From assembly GCF_023008545.1 (NCBI RefSeq), contig NZ_CP095398.1:124001-188000 (forward strand): a stretch of DNA of 64,000 nucleotides, in the 5' to 3' direction. Under the pieces are notes generated by a model, which was given only the letters and a program-made list of their open reading frames with translations, was not told the DNA's origin and searched no databases. The position numbers were made by a program, and so were the translations under genes. How positions within the stretch are numbered: the first letter of the stretch is position 1; every line of letters starts with the position of its first letter. This document shows, in pieces, positions 18,057-25,804 of this stretch. This DNA comes from Natribaculum luteum. GTDB taxonomy: Archaea; Halobacteriota; Halobacteria; Halobacteriales; Natrialbaceae.

Positions 18057-18593
18057 TCACCATGTAATTCGAAACTTGCAACGGTCGGCTCCGTGCTTAG
18101 TGCATTCGCTGTGTTCTACGTCCCCGCTCTCGTCGAAGAGTACGAACAGGCCTTCGTAAACGCCCTCGAAGAGTTTGCAGTCGTATCCGGGTGCGTCCGC
18201 CTCGACTATTACATCGCCCTCTTTCTTTCGTAGAAAATTCCGAGGGACAACATCAGACCCTCTATGATTTTGCTCGAATCCGTCGGCCTCAAACAGAATC
18301 AGATCGTAGACGCTGGTTACGTGATCCGGGAGGCCAGTCGTGTACTTGATTGTAGGGTATACCTGCTTGCCAGCGATTCGAATGGCCTCTCGACCGGCGA
18401 TACTCCCCTCCGCATACATCTTCATAAACTTCCCGAACAATTCCGTGTCGTACCACCCCTCAGGATCGAGTTCGTCGTATGTGAGACCGATATGAGATTC
18501 GAGCATCGCATTCGCATCATCCAGATTGTCTGATGTTCCCTGCCGCATTTTCTCCCCGACCATCGTAATGAACTTTCCTTTCACTTCTGCCAT
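18057..18593 (-). CDS. V4R-like small-molecule sensor protein
   Basis: A 178-aa soluble protein. Its C-terminal half resembles the 4-vinyl reductase (V4R) domain: YEGLFVLFDESGDVEHSEC, then HGADRCKFRITW with paired Cys residues at the C terminus. V4R domains form part of the effector-sensing region of XylR/DmpR-type regulators and occur alone in archaea. The N-terminal half (MAEVKGKFITMVGEKMRQG...) is not recognised. It lies upstream of the winged-helix paralogue's 3' end on the same strand order (18854 gene, then this one), which suggests a sensor and DNA-binding partnership. That pairing is inference. Confidence 0.6.
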   Translation of the reverse strand: MAEVKGKFITMVGEKMRQGTSDNLDDANAMLESHIGLTYDELDPEGWYDTELFGKFMKMYAEGSIAGREAIRIAGKQVYPTIKYTTGLPDHVTSVYDLILFEADGFEQNHRGSDVVPRNFLRKKEGDVIVEADAPGYDCKLFEGVYEGLFVLFDESGDVEHSECTKHGADRCKFRITW

Positions 18594-18853
18594 TGGTTGG
18601 TAATCACATTCTCATCAGAATACATTAACTATTTTGGCCTGTGGTCAACTGCCTCGGGGTCAAGTGGTTCGAGACGCGAAAGCAAGCCTATAGGAGAGAT
18701 CGACTGTCCGAATTGCGGCTCCAGTGATGTTGAGTTGGCAGCCAGTACTGCGTAGCCAGTCTGTCTATTCTCAATTATCGAAGTGGCTCTCTATCGCACC
18801 ATCGGCTGACACAGATAGTCGTGAATATTCGAAGAGAAACGTGTGGGACTACC

Positions 18854-19444
18854 TCACGGCGACGCGGAATCGGTCTCGGAGTCGAGTTCCGTTTCGAGTT
18901 CGCCGCGGTTCTCCAAGTACTGTCTCCCCTCTTCGGTCTCGGAAAGCATATCGTCGAAGATCGCGGCGTCGGTTTTGAACTTGTGAAGGTTGTGAAGGGA
19001 CGTTGTCTCGAACTCGTCGATGATATCGCCGTGCTCTTCGAAGAACTCGGTCACCCATTCGTCCATCTGTTCCGTTGCGCGGAACTGAGTGATGAGCTGC
19101 CAGCGATACTTGCTGTCGGCGTTGAAGAACATCAGGACGTGGGGATCCTCTACGAGCGTTTGGTGACACTCCTCCCAGTTATCCTTGAAGTTCGGATAGT
19201 GGAACCCGATTCGGAACTGGTAATGTTGGAAGAGCGTCCGTCGCGGGACTACCGTCCGCCGAAACAGATCGTCGTCTTCCATCTCTCGGAGTAGGGTGTT
19301 CACGTGGTTGTGAGAGAGCGAGATGTCGTATTCCTCCTTGAGAATGTCGCTAAGTTCACGGCTCGATGCGGTGGGATTCGCGATCCGTGCCTGTAGCAGC
19401 GCAATATCCCGGGGCTCGACGTCGTTTAGTGTGTCGTCATCCAT
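18854..19444 (-). CDS. Winged-helix regulator, paralogue of the one at 12101
   Basis: The product is 196 aa starting at ATG 19444 (MDDDTLNDVEPRD). It aligns over its whole length with the regulator at 12101: ARIANPTASSRELSDILKEE and ISLSHNHVNTLLREM for the winged helix, FRIGFHYPNFKDNWEECHQT and LMFFNADSKYRWQLITQF for the C-terminal domain. It is located upstream of the V4R gene (260 bp away, same strand). By analogy with its paralogue it should control aromatic catabolic genes. Confidence 0.8.
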   Translation of the reverse strand: MDDDTLNDVEPRDIALLQARIANPTASSRELSDILKEEYDISLSHNHVNTLLREMEDDDLFRRTVVPRRTLFQHYQFRIGFHYPNFKDNWEECHQTLVEDPHVLMFFNADSKYRWQLITQFRATEQMDEWVTEFFEEHGDIIDEFETTSLHNLHKFKTDAAIFDDMLSETEEGRQYLENRGELETELDSETDSASP

Positions 19445-19792
19445 AGTCGGTACCGGTTCTATCAGGTGCAACCCGGGTAAGGATTACGCCCGAACGGTTT
19501 CACGCTCGAGGATCGAGCCCGATTCTCGAGTCACCTCGACGGAAGAATATGCCTCTGTCGACACAGAAAACGGGCGCGCGATCATCGATCGGCTTCGATA
19601 TCTCGTCCGAACAGCGCCAAACCTCGACGTATGTCGACCTCGACAGGGGGCGGCAGAGTATGTCCAGCAGCCGCCGATCGCCGATAAACGGTCACGCCGA
19701 AAGACAACGTGAACTGCTGGGACGATTATCCACCTCTTCGTCACAAAATTCATACGCTGGGTTCGATAACGCCATAGAAAGGACGAACTGTA

Positions 19793-20353
19793 ATGACTGA
19801 CGACATCACAAACTGGGAAGTAGAGTCCACCGACGTCGCATACTCGAGCGGCGACTTCGACGTTCGTCGCGACGTCGTAACCGGCCTGGAACGGGAGCTA
19901 TCGGTCGAGTATCTCGAGACGGCAGACGCCGTCACGGTCCTCCCTTTCAGGCGAGATGGACGAGTGATACTGGCCGAAGAATGGCGACACAGCGTAAAAC
20001 GCACCGACGTCGGGCTCCCGAGTGGACAGATCGAGCCGGTCGACGACACTCCTGCCGACGCCGCTCGACGGGAACTCCGTGAAGAGACGGGTTACGAGGT
20101 CGGTCGACTCGTGTCACTGGGGTCGTTCGAACCTCTTAACAGCCTCATCGACGCGTCGATCCACTACTTTGTGGCAGAAGAGTGCCGGCCGACCGGAGAC
20201 AGGAATCCGGATGCAGACGAGAGCATTCGGATCCGATGTCTGTCGCTCGAAACTGCACGAGGGATGGTACGCGATGGGGACATCACGGACATGAAAACTG
20301 CATTAGCTCTCCTCTACTACTCGTATTTCGAGGAACTTACCTCGGATAATTGA
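19793..20353 (+). CDS. NUDIX hydrolase
   Basis: A 186-aa NUDIX protein with a complete Nudix box, G-x5-E-x7-REL-REETG (SGQIEPVDDTP to REETGYE, about residues 77-102). The layout, with an N-terminal beta-rich part and RDGRVILAEEWRHSVKR before the box, resembles ADP-ribose pyrophosphatases. It hydrolyses a nucleoside diphosphate linked to some moiety; the exact substrate is unknown. It lies just before the ISH3/IS605 cluster and is intact. Confidence 0.87.
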   Translation: MTDDITNWEVESTDVAYSSGDFDVRRDVVTGLERELSVEYLETADAVTVLPFRRDGRVILAEEWRHSVKRTDVGLPSGQIEPVDDTPADAARRELREETGYEVGRLVSLGSFEPLNSLIDASIHYFVAEECRPTGDRNPDADESIRIRCLSLETARGMVRDGDITDMKTALALLYYSYFEELTSDN

Positions 20354-20397
20354 TATTCGCCCGTTACACGAAATCGAGGAGAAAGCCCACGGCTTCA

Positions 20398-21785
20398 CAG
20401 TAGTTGCTGATTCGATCAGGAAAGCCGCAAGGATTGAAGTCTCAGACTCAACTCCGACTTCGTGAAATCGTGCTCAGTGCTGTCCAGAGAGTGGAACAGC
20501 TGCCGAAGCTTTTCGTCAGCCGTTGTTTTTCCAGTCTTGCCAGTACTGAACGGCGTACTGACTCGGGCTTCTCAGCCCGAGTCAGTCGCCGAGACAACCG
20601 TTATCCGTACGGTATTTGCCCGAGAAACGCGCGAAACAGGGCGGTCGGGACGACTGGCTCAGTCCCGACCGCCCGATGTGGAGTTACGAGCAGATTCGTC
20701 AACACCCACAGATTGTACAGTGCAACGGCGAACAGGAAGTAGAACAGCCGTACCGAGAACGTCGGTGACGACGTTCTCGGGAGAAACTCCGTGATCTTTC
20801 GATAGGACGTCTCGATGCCCCAGCGACGGCGATACGCTTCGGCCAGAGGCCGAGCGATCTCGACGTCAGTGCCGACGTCGAGATCGCAGTTGGTGACCAG
20901 ACAGAAGTGATCGTCGTCTCGTGTTCGGTGCGGAACGACGACGAGCCGGACTGTCGTCCGGCCCGTCGGCGGATTCGATCGAGCCATCTCGTACTCTGCG
21001 ATGAACGTGTCGCTGTCGTGCTCATCGATGAACTGCTGTACCTTTCGTGTTTGCGGCGCACGCATTAGGAACTCAACGTCGAGATTTTCGAGCGTCAATG
21101 CGAGGTGAACACGATAGAAGCCACGATCGAGGTAGAGCCGGTTGATGTCGACGTACTCGCGGGCGTCTGAGACGAGTTGGCGGATCGCCTCCGCCAACTC
21201 GTCGGTATCGCTCCCCTCCACCGCTACCGATCCGAGCGTGAATCGGACGCTCGGATCGACAATACAGACGGTAGCGAACTTGTACGCGCGATCGGTACCC
21301 TGCGCTGGATTCGTTGTGCAGACGTGAGGAGTCTCTTCGTCTCCGTAATAGAGCCAGTCGTGAACGTCGATTGCGACGTCGACTGGCCGAGTAAACACAC
21401 GGTTGCGAGCCGCTTCGTCGAGGATTGCGTCGCGGACGCGGTCGAACTGATCGTCGACCGCATCCGCATCAAGCCCACGCAAATGGTAGAGGAGTGCCCG
21501 TGCGAGCGGATTTCGAGCGGTTGCGTCAATGGAAATATCGTCGCCACGAGCGAGCTGATAGGCTTTCGCGCCAGTGTTGGCGAACTCGTTGTCGAAGGCA
21601 ATCCGAGCGAGGACTTGTTGGAACTCCTCGCTCGGATAGGTGCCGTTAGCAGCAATCTCGAAGTTGATCTCCGGAAATAGTAGCGACGACGCTGCTCGAG
21701 TCACCTGCGTTGCTTCGGTTGTCTCGACCATATCGAGACAACGACCGCGACGACAATCGTCGCTTGGCCACTTCAGCAACTACTG
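20398..21785 (-). mobile_element. ISH3-family insertion sequence (1388 bp)
   Basis: The ends are a perfect 13-bp inverted repeat, CAGTAGTTGCTGA at 20398-20410 and its complement at 21773-21785, with one transposase gene inside on the minus strand. The length of about 1.39 kb is usual for the ISH3 group. The flanks share only TTCA, a 4-bp direct repeat, where 5 bp is more typical. Confidence 0.88.
20601..21731 (-). CDS. ISH3-family (IS4-related) transposase
   Basis: A 376-aa transposase starting at MVETTEATQ (the upstream in-frame ATG at 21779 reads into the inverted repeat). The IS4-type DDE core is visible: DVAIDVHDWLYYGD (first Asp), YLDRGFYRVH (second Asp) and the Y-(2)-R-(3)-E-type YRRRWGIETSYRKI signature (about residues 323-336). 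It ends normally with FLGQIPYG. The gene is intact and may be active. Confidence 0.9.
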   Translation of the reverse strand: MVETTEATQVTRAASSLLFPEINFEIAANGTYPSEEFQQVLARIAFDNEFANTGAKAYQLARGDDISIDATARNPLARALLYHLRGLDADAVDDQFDRVRDAILDEAARNRVFTRPVDVAIDVHDWLYYGDEETPHVCTTNPAQGTDRAYKFATVCIVDPSVRFTLGSVAVEGSDTDELAEAIRQLVSDAREYVDINRLYLDRGFYRVHLALTLENLDVEFLMRAPQTRKVQQFIDEHDSDTFIAEYEMARSNPPTGRTTVRLVVVPHRTRDDDHFCLVTNCDLDVGTDVEIARPLAEAYRRRWGIETSYRKITEFLPRTSSPTFSVRLFYFLFAVALYNLWVLTNLLVTPHRAVGTEPVVPTALFRAFLGQIPYG

Positions 21786-21870
21786 TTCAGTCGTGGGATG
21801 AATCCGACCACACACGACACAAACCATCCTCGATAGCCGACCGAGGGTTGATGGAGTCGTAACATGTAAT

Positions 21871-21886
21871 ATAGATTGACTTCTAT
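21871..21886 (+). repeat. Left-end hairpin of the IS200/IS605 element
   Basis: ATAGA and TCTAT form a 5-bp stem around a TTGACT loop, 9 bp upstream of tnpA. This position fits the left-end hairpin recognised by the Y1 transposase. Confidence 0.5.
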
Positions 21887-21894
21887 CTACTCGT

Positions 21895-22284
21895 ATGCCA
21901 CGCGGGTACAGTCGAGAGCGAACGTCGGTTCACAACCTCCACTCCCACTTCGTGTGGTGCCCGAAGTACCGCAAGCCGGTGCTGACCGACGAGGTTGCCG
22001 ACCGTCTCGAACAACTCATCGAGGAGAAAGCCGACGAACTCGACCTCGACATTCTCCGACTGGCAATCCAGCCCGACCACGTACACCTGTTCATCACTGG
22101 CGACCCGAAACTTGCCCCGAGCAAAATCATCCAGCAGGTCAAGGGCTACACCTCGCGGAATCTCCGCGACGAGTTCGACTTCGGCCTCCCCTCGCTGTGG
22201 ACACGCTCGTACTTCGTCTCCTCGGCAGGAGAGGTGTCGAGTCAGACCATCGAGGAGTACATCGAAGCACAGACCGGACGATAA
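21895..22284 (+). CDS. tnpA: IS200-type Y1 transposase TnpA
   Basis: A 129-aa HUH single-strand transposase. It has the HUH motif in QPDHVHLFI (about residues 59-67) and the catalytic Tyr in IIQQVKGYTSRNLRDEF (about 78-94). The length is normal and the frame is uninterrupted. It ends 2 bp before the tnpB start, so the two form one unit. Confidence 0.93.
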   Translation: MPRGYSRERTSVHNLHSHFVWCPKYRKPVLTDEVADRLEQLIEEKADELDLDILRLAIQPDHVHLFITGDPKLAPSKIIQQVKGYTSRNLRDEFDFGLPSLWTRSYFVSSAGEVSSQTIEEYIEAQTGR

Positions 22285-22286
22285 CG

Positions 22287-23468
22287 ATGCATCGAGACGT
22301 CACCACCACGGTACGGGTCAAACTCCACTCGCTCACCGAACGTAAAGCCCGACTCATCGAACGCGAGTACGGCGCGTTCCAAGATGCCGTTCACGGTGAC
22401 GACAAAGCGAACCTCTACTCCGCCACCAAACAACAGGCGGGCAAAGTCCGGTCGAACCAGAACCCGCGAGAGGACACCGAGCAACCTGTCGTTCTCCGCA
22501 ACGACTGCATCACCATCGAACACGACGAGGACACCGTTCTCTCGTCGTGGTGGTTCAAACTCCCCGTCTACAATCCCGAGACGGAACGCGGGGATAGCAT
22601 CTGGGTACCCGTCCGCGTCCCCGAGAAGGACACGCACCTCCTCGAAGACGAAGACGAGTCCATCCGCGACTCGGAACTCGTCCACCGGGACGGCGAGTGG
22701 TACGTTCACCTCGTCTGCAAGCGGTCTGTGGCCGTCGCAGACGAATACGATGACGTTCTCGCCGTCGATATGGGTGCGAAGTGGATAGCCGTCAGCACGT
22801 TCATCTCCGACCGAAACACGCAGTTCCACGGAGCGGAAGTCCGTCGCGTCCGTGAACACTACAAGCAACTCCGCAAGAGCATCGGGAAGGCGAAGGTGCG
22901 TTCGGGAGCGCAGGTCATCGAACGCCTCGGGGACAAGGAATCCAGAACGGTCGAACACGAACTGCACCAAGTGGCGAACGAACTCGTCGCTCGCGCTCGG
23001 GAGCGCAACGCCGTCATCGTGTTCGGTGAGATGACTGGGTTGCGCTTCGACAACGACAAGGGTCGGTACGTGAACGACAAGACCCACAAGATGCCATACG
23101 CGAAGATGGCGAACATCCTCACGTACAAAGCCCATCTCGACGGGCGAGAGTGCCTCCCCGTGAACGAGTACGACACGTCTGTGACGTGTTGGCGGTGTGG
23201 GTCGCAGAACACATCGCGGGAAGTGCAGGGGCGTGTCGAGTGCCACGACTGTGGACTGGACGACAACGGCGACAAGAATGGTGCGACGAACATTGGCAAA
23301 CGAGCCGTCGGTAAGAACATTCAGAGTCCGCTATCGACGGTGGGGGCTGTTGTGGCTCAGCCCGAAACGCAGGTCGTACTCGAAGGAACCACCGGTGAGA
23401 TGGAACCTGCGAACTCCCCAGACGACGTGGGCCTAACCCTCAGTGAGGGAAGCCCACGACCTGTTTAG
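22287..23468 (+). CDS. tnpB: TnpB, RNA-guided nuclease of IS605
   Basis: A 393-aa TnpB. The RuvC-like active site is complete: Asp in LAVDMGAKWIAVST, Glu in VFGEMTGLRF, and Asp in DDNGDKNGATNIG. The zinc finger between (CWRCGSQ...CHDCG) is intact. Family members are guided by an omega RNA made from the 3' part of tnpB and the right end to cut DNA at the vacated site. Start is ATG 22287 (MHRDVTTTVRVKL). The stop overlaps the right-end hairpin, as is usual. Confidence 0.92.
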   Translation: MHRDVTTTVRVKLHSLTERKARLIEREYGAFQDAVHGDDKANLYSATKQQAGKVRSNQNPREDTEQPVVLRNDCITIEHDEDTVLSSWWFKLPVYNPETERGDSIWVPVRVPEKDTHLLEDEDESIRDSELVHRDGEWYVHLVCKRSVAVADEYDDVLAVDMGAKWIAVSTFISDRNTQFHGAEVRRVREHYKQLRKSIGKAKVRSGAQVIERLGDKESRTVEHELHQVANELVARARERNAVIVFGEMTGLRFDNDKGRYVNDKTHKMPYAKMANILTYKAHLDGRECLPVNEYDTSVTCWRCGSQNTSREVQGRVECHDCGLDDNGDKNGATNIGKRAVGKNIQSPLSTVGAVVAQPETQVVLEGTTGEMEPANSPDDVGLTLSEGSPRPV

Positions 23469-23475
23469 TCGTGGG
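23453..23475 (+). repeat. Right-end hairpin of the IS605 element
   Basis: CCCACGAC and GTCGTGGG pair as a perfect 8-bp stem around CTGTTTA. It overlaps the tnpB stop and is followed by AGAAGTCAC. It should contain the right-end signal and the end of the omega RNA scaffold. Confidence 0.75.
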
Positions 23476-23507
23476 AGAAGTCACGAGCGGGTGAAGTTTT
23501 GCCTTTC

Positions 23508-23523
23508 ACTAATGTACATTAGT
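23508..23523. repeat. Perfect 16-bp palindrome
   Basis: ACTAATGTACATTAGT is its own reverse complement. It lies 33 bp past the IS605 right hairpin and about 360 bp before the Rieske operon. It may be an operator or an insertion-site feature. Confidence 0.6.
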
Positions 23524-23589
23524 TGGTCTCTCATGGCGACGTATGGCTACAGACGGCTGAAACGATTTCCACCTCTTCTCACCAACGCG

Positions 23590-23618
23590 CCCACGACTGA
23601 AGCCGTCGGAGTAGTCAC
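23590..23618 (+). repeat. Degenerate IS605-type right end
   Basis: CCCACGACTGAAGCCGTCGG followed by AGTAGTCAC resembles the IS605 right end at 23453 (CCCACGAC...GTCGTGGG, then AGAAGTCAC) with a weakened stem. It is probably the decayed end of an earlier copy. Confidence 0.5.
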
Positions 23619-23848
23619 ATAGTCCTACGACCTAGACGCCGCTGTCTACCGGTTCGCACATCGCTGCTCCATTTTCGCCAATTTCGCCTGCTGTGGCTGT
23701 GCAGTCGTACTCTCGTGGCGTAGTCCACCCAGACTGGACGAACTCGCCCTACTATAATTCACCCATAATTTGGATTCATATTTGTAATATTAGAATACAG
23801 TATACCTACAAAACGGAGATTCACATTACAATTGTGCCTATTCCCGCC

Positions 23849-23857
23849 ATCTTTAAG
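23849..23857 (+). promoter_or_regulatory. TATA-like box of the Rieske operon
   Basis: CATCTTTAAG lies about 28-30 nt before the ATG at 23886 and supports that start for the oxygenase alpha subunit and the operon. Confidence 0.45.
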
Positions 23858-23885
23858 TACGGTGGTGACAAATACTCGAGCGAGC

Positions 23886-25283
23886 ATGGCAGCTGATGAC
23901 AAGCCAAAAGTACCGGAACAAGCGGTACAAGATGCCAGAGAGGCACTCGACGAGGGGTTCTTTCCACTGGAGTTTTTCAACGACGACGACCTGCACGAAC
24001 TGGAGATGGAGCGGATCTTCGGCCAGGCATGGGTATTTGTCGGCCACGAGTCCGAAATTCCCGAACCGGGTGACTACGCACGTCGCTACATCGGTGATGA
24101 CACATTTATTTTCGTCCGTGACGAGAGTGGCGAAGTAAATCTGTTGTTCGACAGCTGCCGTCACCGGGGTGCGAAGGTCTGTCGGGCTGAACAGGGCAAC
24201 ACGTCTCACTTCCGTTGTCCCTACCATGGGTGGACGTACAAGAACAACGGCGAGGCCGCAGGCATTCCCCAGAAGTCCAAGGCATTCAAGGAACTCGATC
24301 GGGAAGAGTACGGACTCGCGCACGTCCCGCGGCTGGAAACGTATGAAGGGCTCGTGTTTGCTTCCCTCGCCGAGGAGGGTCCGACACTCGAGGAGTGGCT
24401 CGGCGACTTCAAGTGGTACTTCGACATCCACATGAAACTCCCGGAGGGCGGGATGGAAGTCATCGGGGAGCCCCACCGATGGGTTATCGACGCGAACTGG
24501 AAAACCATCGCCGATAACTTCAACGGCGACAGCTACCACACGGCCTGGGCACACGGGTCGGTGCTCGACCTCGAACTCGGCGGCGAGGAGACGGTCGGCC
24601 ACGCCGGAACCGGCGAGAGTATGGACCGCCACATCCACTGCGACGGTCACACGACGAGTATTCGTGGGTTCGAAGACGAGGACGTGTTCTTGACCTACCC
24701 CGAGGAGGTCGTAGCGGACCTGTTCACCAAGGAGGGGCTCTCCGAGGGGCAGTGGCAAGTGGCGAGACAGGCGCTTTCCTTTACAGGAGGCATCTTCCCG
24801 AACTTCGGGTTTTTGCACTTCGGGGACACGACAGACGACCCGAACAAGGACGTCGCGCCGTTTTTCACCATCCGGAAGTGGCGGCCACTCGGTCCCGACC
24901 AGATGGAACTGTGGAGCTGGGGTCTCGCCCCAAAGAACGCGCCCGAGGAGTTCAAAGAGCGCATGTACAAGATGTACACGTCGAACTTCGGACCGACGGG
25001 CAACTTCGAGCAGGACGACGTTCCTATCTGGAAGGGTATTACCGACGTCGCTGGCGGGCAGTTCGCGAGCAAGCAGGGCTACCAGCTTAACTACCAGATG
25101 GGTCTCGACTGGATGAGCGAGATGGACCTCGACGAGGAGTGGGACGGCCCTGGATTTGCGTACTCGGAGAACCTAGAGGAAGGTGGTATGCGGTTGTTCC
25201 ACGAACAGTGGTACGAGATGCTTGCGGGGAACGCTCGCGAAGACGCCATCGGCGTCCCGATGAACATCAAGGAGGAACGATGA
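23886..25283 (+). CDS. Rieske-type ring-hydroxylating oxygenase, alpha subunit
   Basis: A 465-aa protein starting MAADDKPKVPEQ. The Rieske [2Fe-2S] ligands are Cys91-x-His93 (SCRHRGAKVC) and Cys111-x2-His114 (FRCPYHGWTYKN). The mononuclear iron site follows in DNFNGDSYHTAWAH with His218 and His223. It dihydroxylates or monooxygenates an aromatic ring or acid. It overlaps the beta-subunit gene by 4 bp (ATGA). No ferredoxin or reductase gene is in the operon, so electrons must come from elsewhere. Substrate is open: salicylate, benzoate or similar aromatic acids suit the nearby gentisate dioxygenase. Confidence 0.9.
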   Translation: MAADDKPKVPEQAVQDAREALDEGFFPLEFFNDDDLHELEMERIFGQAWVFVGHESEIPEPGDYARRYIGDDTFIFVRDESGEVNLLFDSCRHRGAKVCRAEQGNTSHFRCPYHGWTYKNNGEAAGIPQKSKAFKELDREEYGLAHVPRLETYEGLVFASLAEEGPTLEEWLGDFKWYFDIHMKLPEGGMEVIGEPHRWVIDANWKTIADNFNGDSYHTAWAHGSVLDLELGGEETVGHAGTGESMDRHIHCDGHTTSIRGFEDEDVFLTYPEEVVADLFTKEGLSEGQWQVARQALSFTGGIFPNFGFLHFGDTTDDPNKDVAPFFTIRKWRPLGPDQMELWSWGLAPKNAPEEFKERMYKMYTSNFGPTGNFEQDDVPIWKGITDVAGGQFASKQGYQLNYQMGLDWMSEMDLDEEWDGPGFAYSENLEEGGMRLFHEQWYEMLAGNAREDAIGVPMNIKEER

Positions 25284-25804
25284 AACTGAGCGAACGCGAA
25301 GACGAACTCGAGCAACTGCTCGTCGAGCGAGAGGTCAGACAGTTCCTGAACTACGAGGCCGAACTGCTCGACGAACGAAACCTTCACGAGTGGTTCGATC
25401 ACGTCGCCGACGATATCAGCTATCGTATGCCGCGGCGACTGATGCACGAGAACACGGCCGCGTCGTTTAGCGAGAAAGGGTACTACTTCAACGAGGATTA
25501 CGGCTCGCTCGAAGCTCGCGTGAAACGATTCGATTCGGAGTACGCCTGGGCGGAACGACCGCCGACCCGAACCGAACGGTACGTGACGAACGTGGTGGTC
25601 GACGAGTACGACGACGACGAGGTACAGGTCACGAACAATCTTCTCGTGTACCTGAGTCGTGGCGACAGTGAAGACCACTCGTTCTACTCGGCCAAACGAC
25701 ACGACCGGCTCAGGCGACGCGACGACACGTTCGAGCTCGTCGACCGTGAGATCCTGTTGAACCAGACCGTCCTGAGCACGGACAACGTCTCGATATTCTT
25801 ATGA
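25280..25804 (+). CDS. Ring-hydroxylating oxygenase, beta subunit
   Basis: A 174-aa SnoaL/NTF2-like small subunit. The N-terminal helix REVRQFLNYEAELLDERNLH and the RYVTNVVVDEYDDDEVQVTN beta strands match the beta subunits of Rieske dioxygenases, and the length is the usual 160-190 aa. It overlaps the alpha gene at its start and the next gene at its end, both by ATGA. Its role is structural, forming the alpha3-beta3 hexamer. Confidence 0.9.
   Translation: MKLSEREDELEQLLVEREVRQFLNYEAELLDERNLHEWFDHVADDISYRMPRRLMHENTAASFSEKGYYFNEDYGSLEARVKRFDSEYAWAERPPTRTERYVTNVVVDEYDDDEVQVTNNLLVYLSRGDSEDHSFYSAKRHDRLRRRDDTFELVDREILLNQTVLSTDNVSIFL

Larger units (their letters stand above)
20386..21797 (+). repeat. 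IS605-type right-end hairpin split by ISH3
   Basis: The halves CCCACGGC-TTCA (20386-20397) and TTCA-GTCGTGGG (21786-21797) flank the ISH3 element. Removing the element and one TTCA copy gives a hairpin with an 8-bp stem (one G-T pair) and TTCA loop, followed by ATGAATCCGAC. It closely matches the right-end hairpin of the IS200/IS605 element at 23453-23475. ISH3 thus went into the loop of an older, solitary IS605-type end. Confidence 0.75.
21860..23484 (+). mobile_element. IS200/IS605-family element (TnpA plus TnpB)
   Basis: Two adjacent genes, tnpA and tnpB, lie between subterminal hairpins: left ATAGA-TTGACT-TCTAT (21871-21886) and right CCCACGAC...GTCGTGGG (23453-23475). There are no inverted repeats or target duplication, as expected for this single-strand transposing family. 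The exact cleavage points are not determined; the coordinates are approximate. Confidence 0.8.

Noticed and set aside
22242-23246. A 334-codon open frame on the minus strand
   Set aside because: Antisense shadow of tnpB; no recognisable domain.
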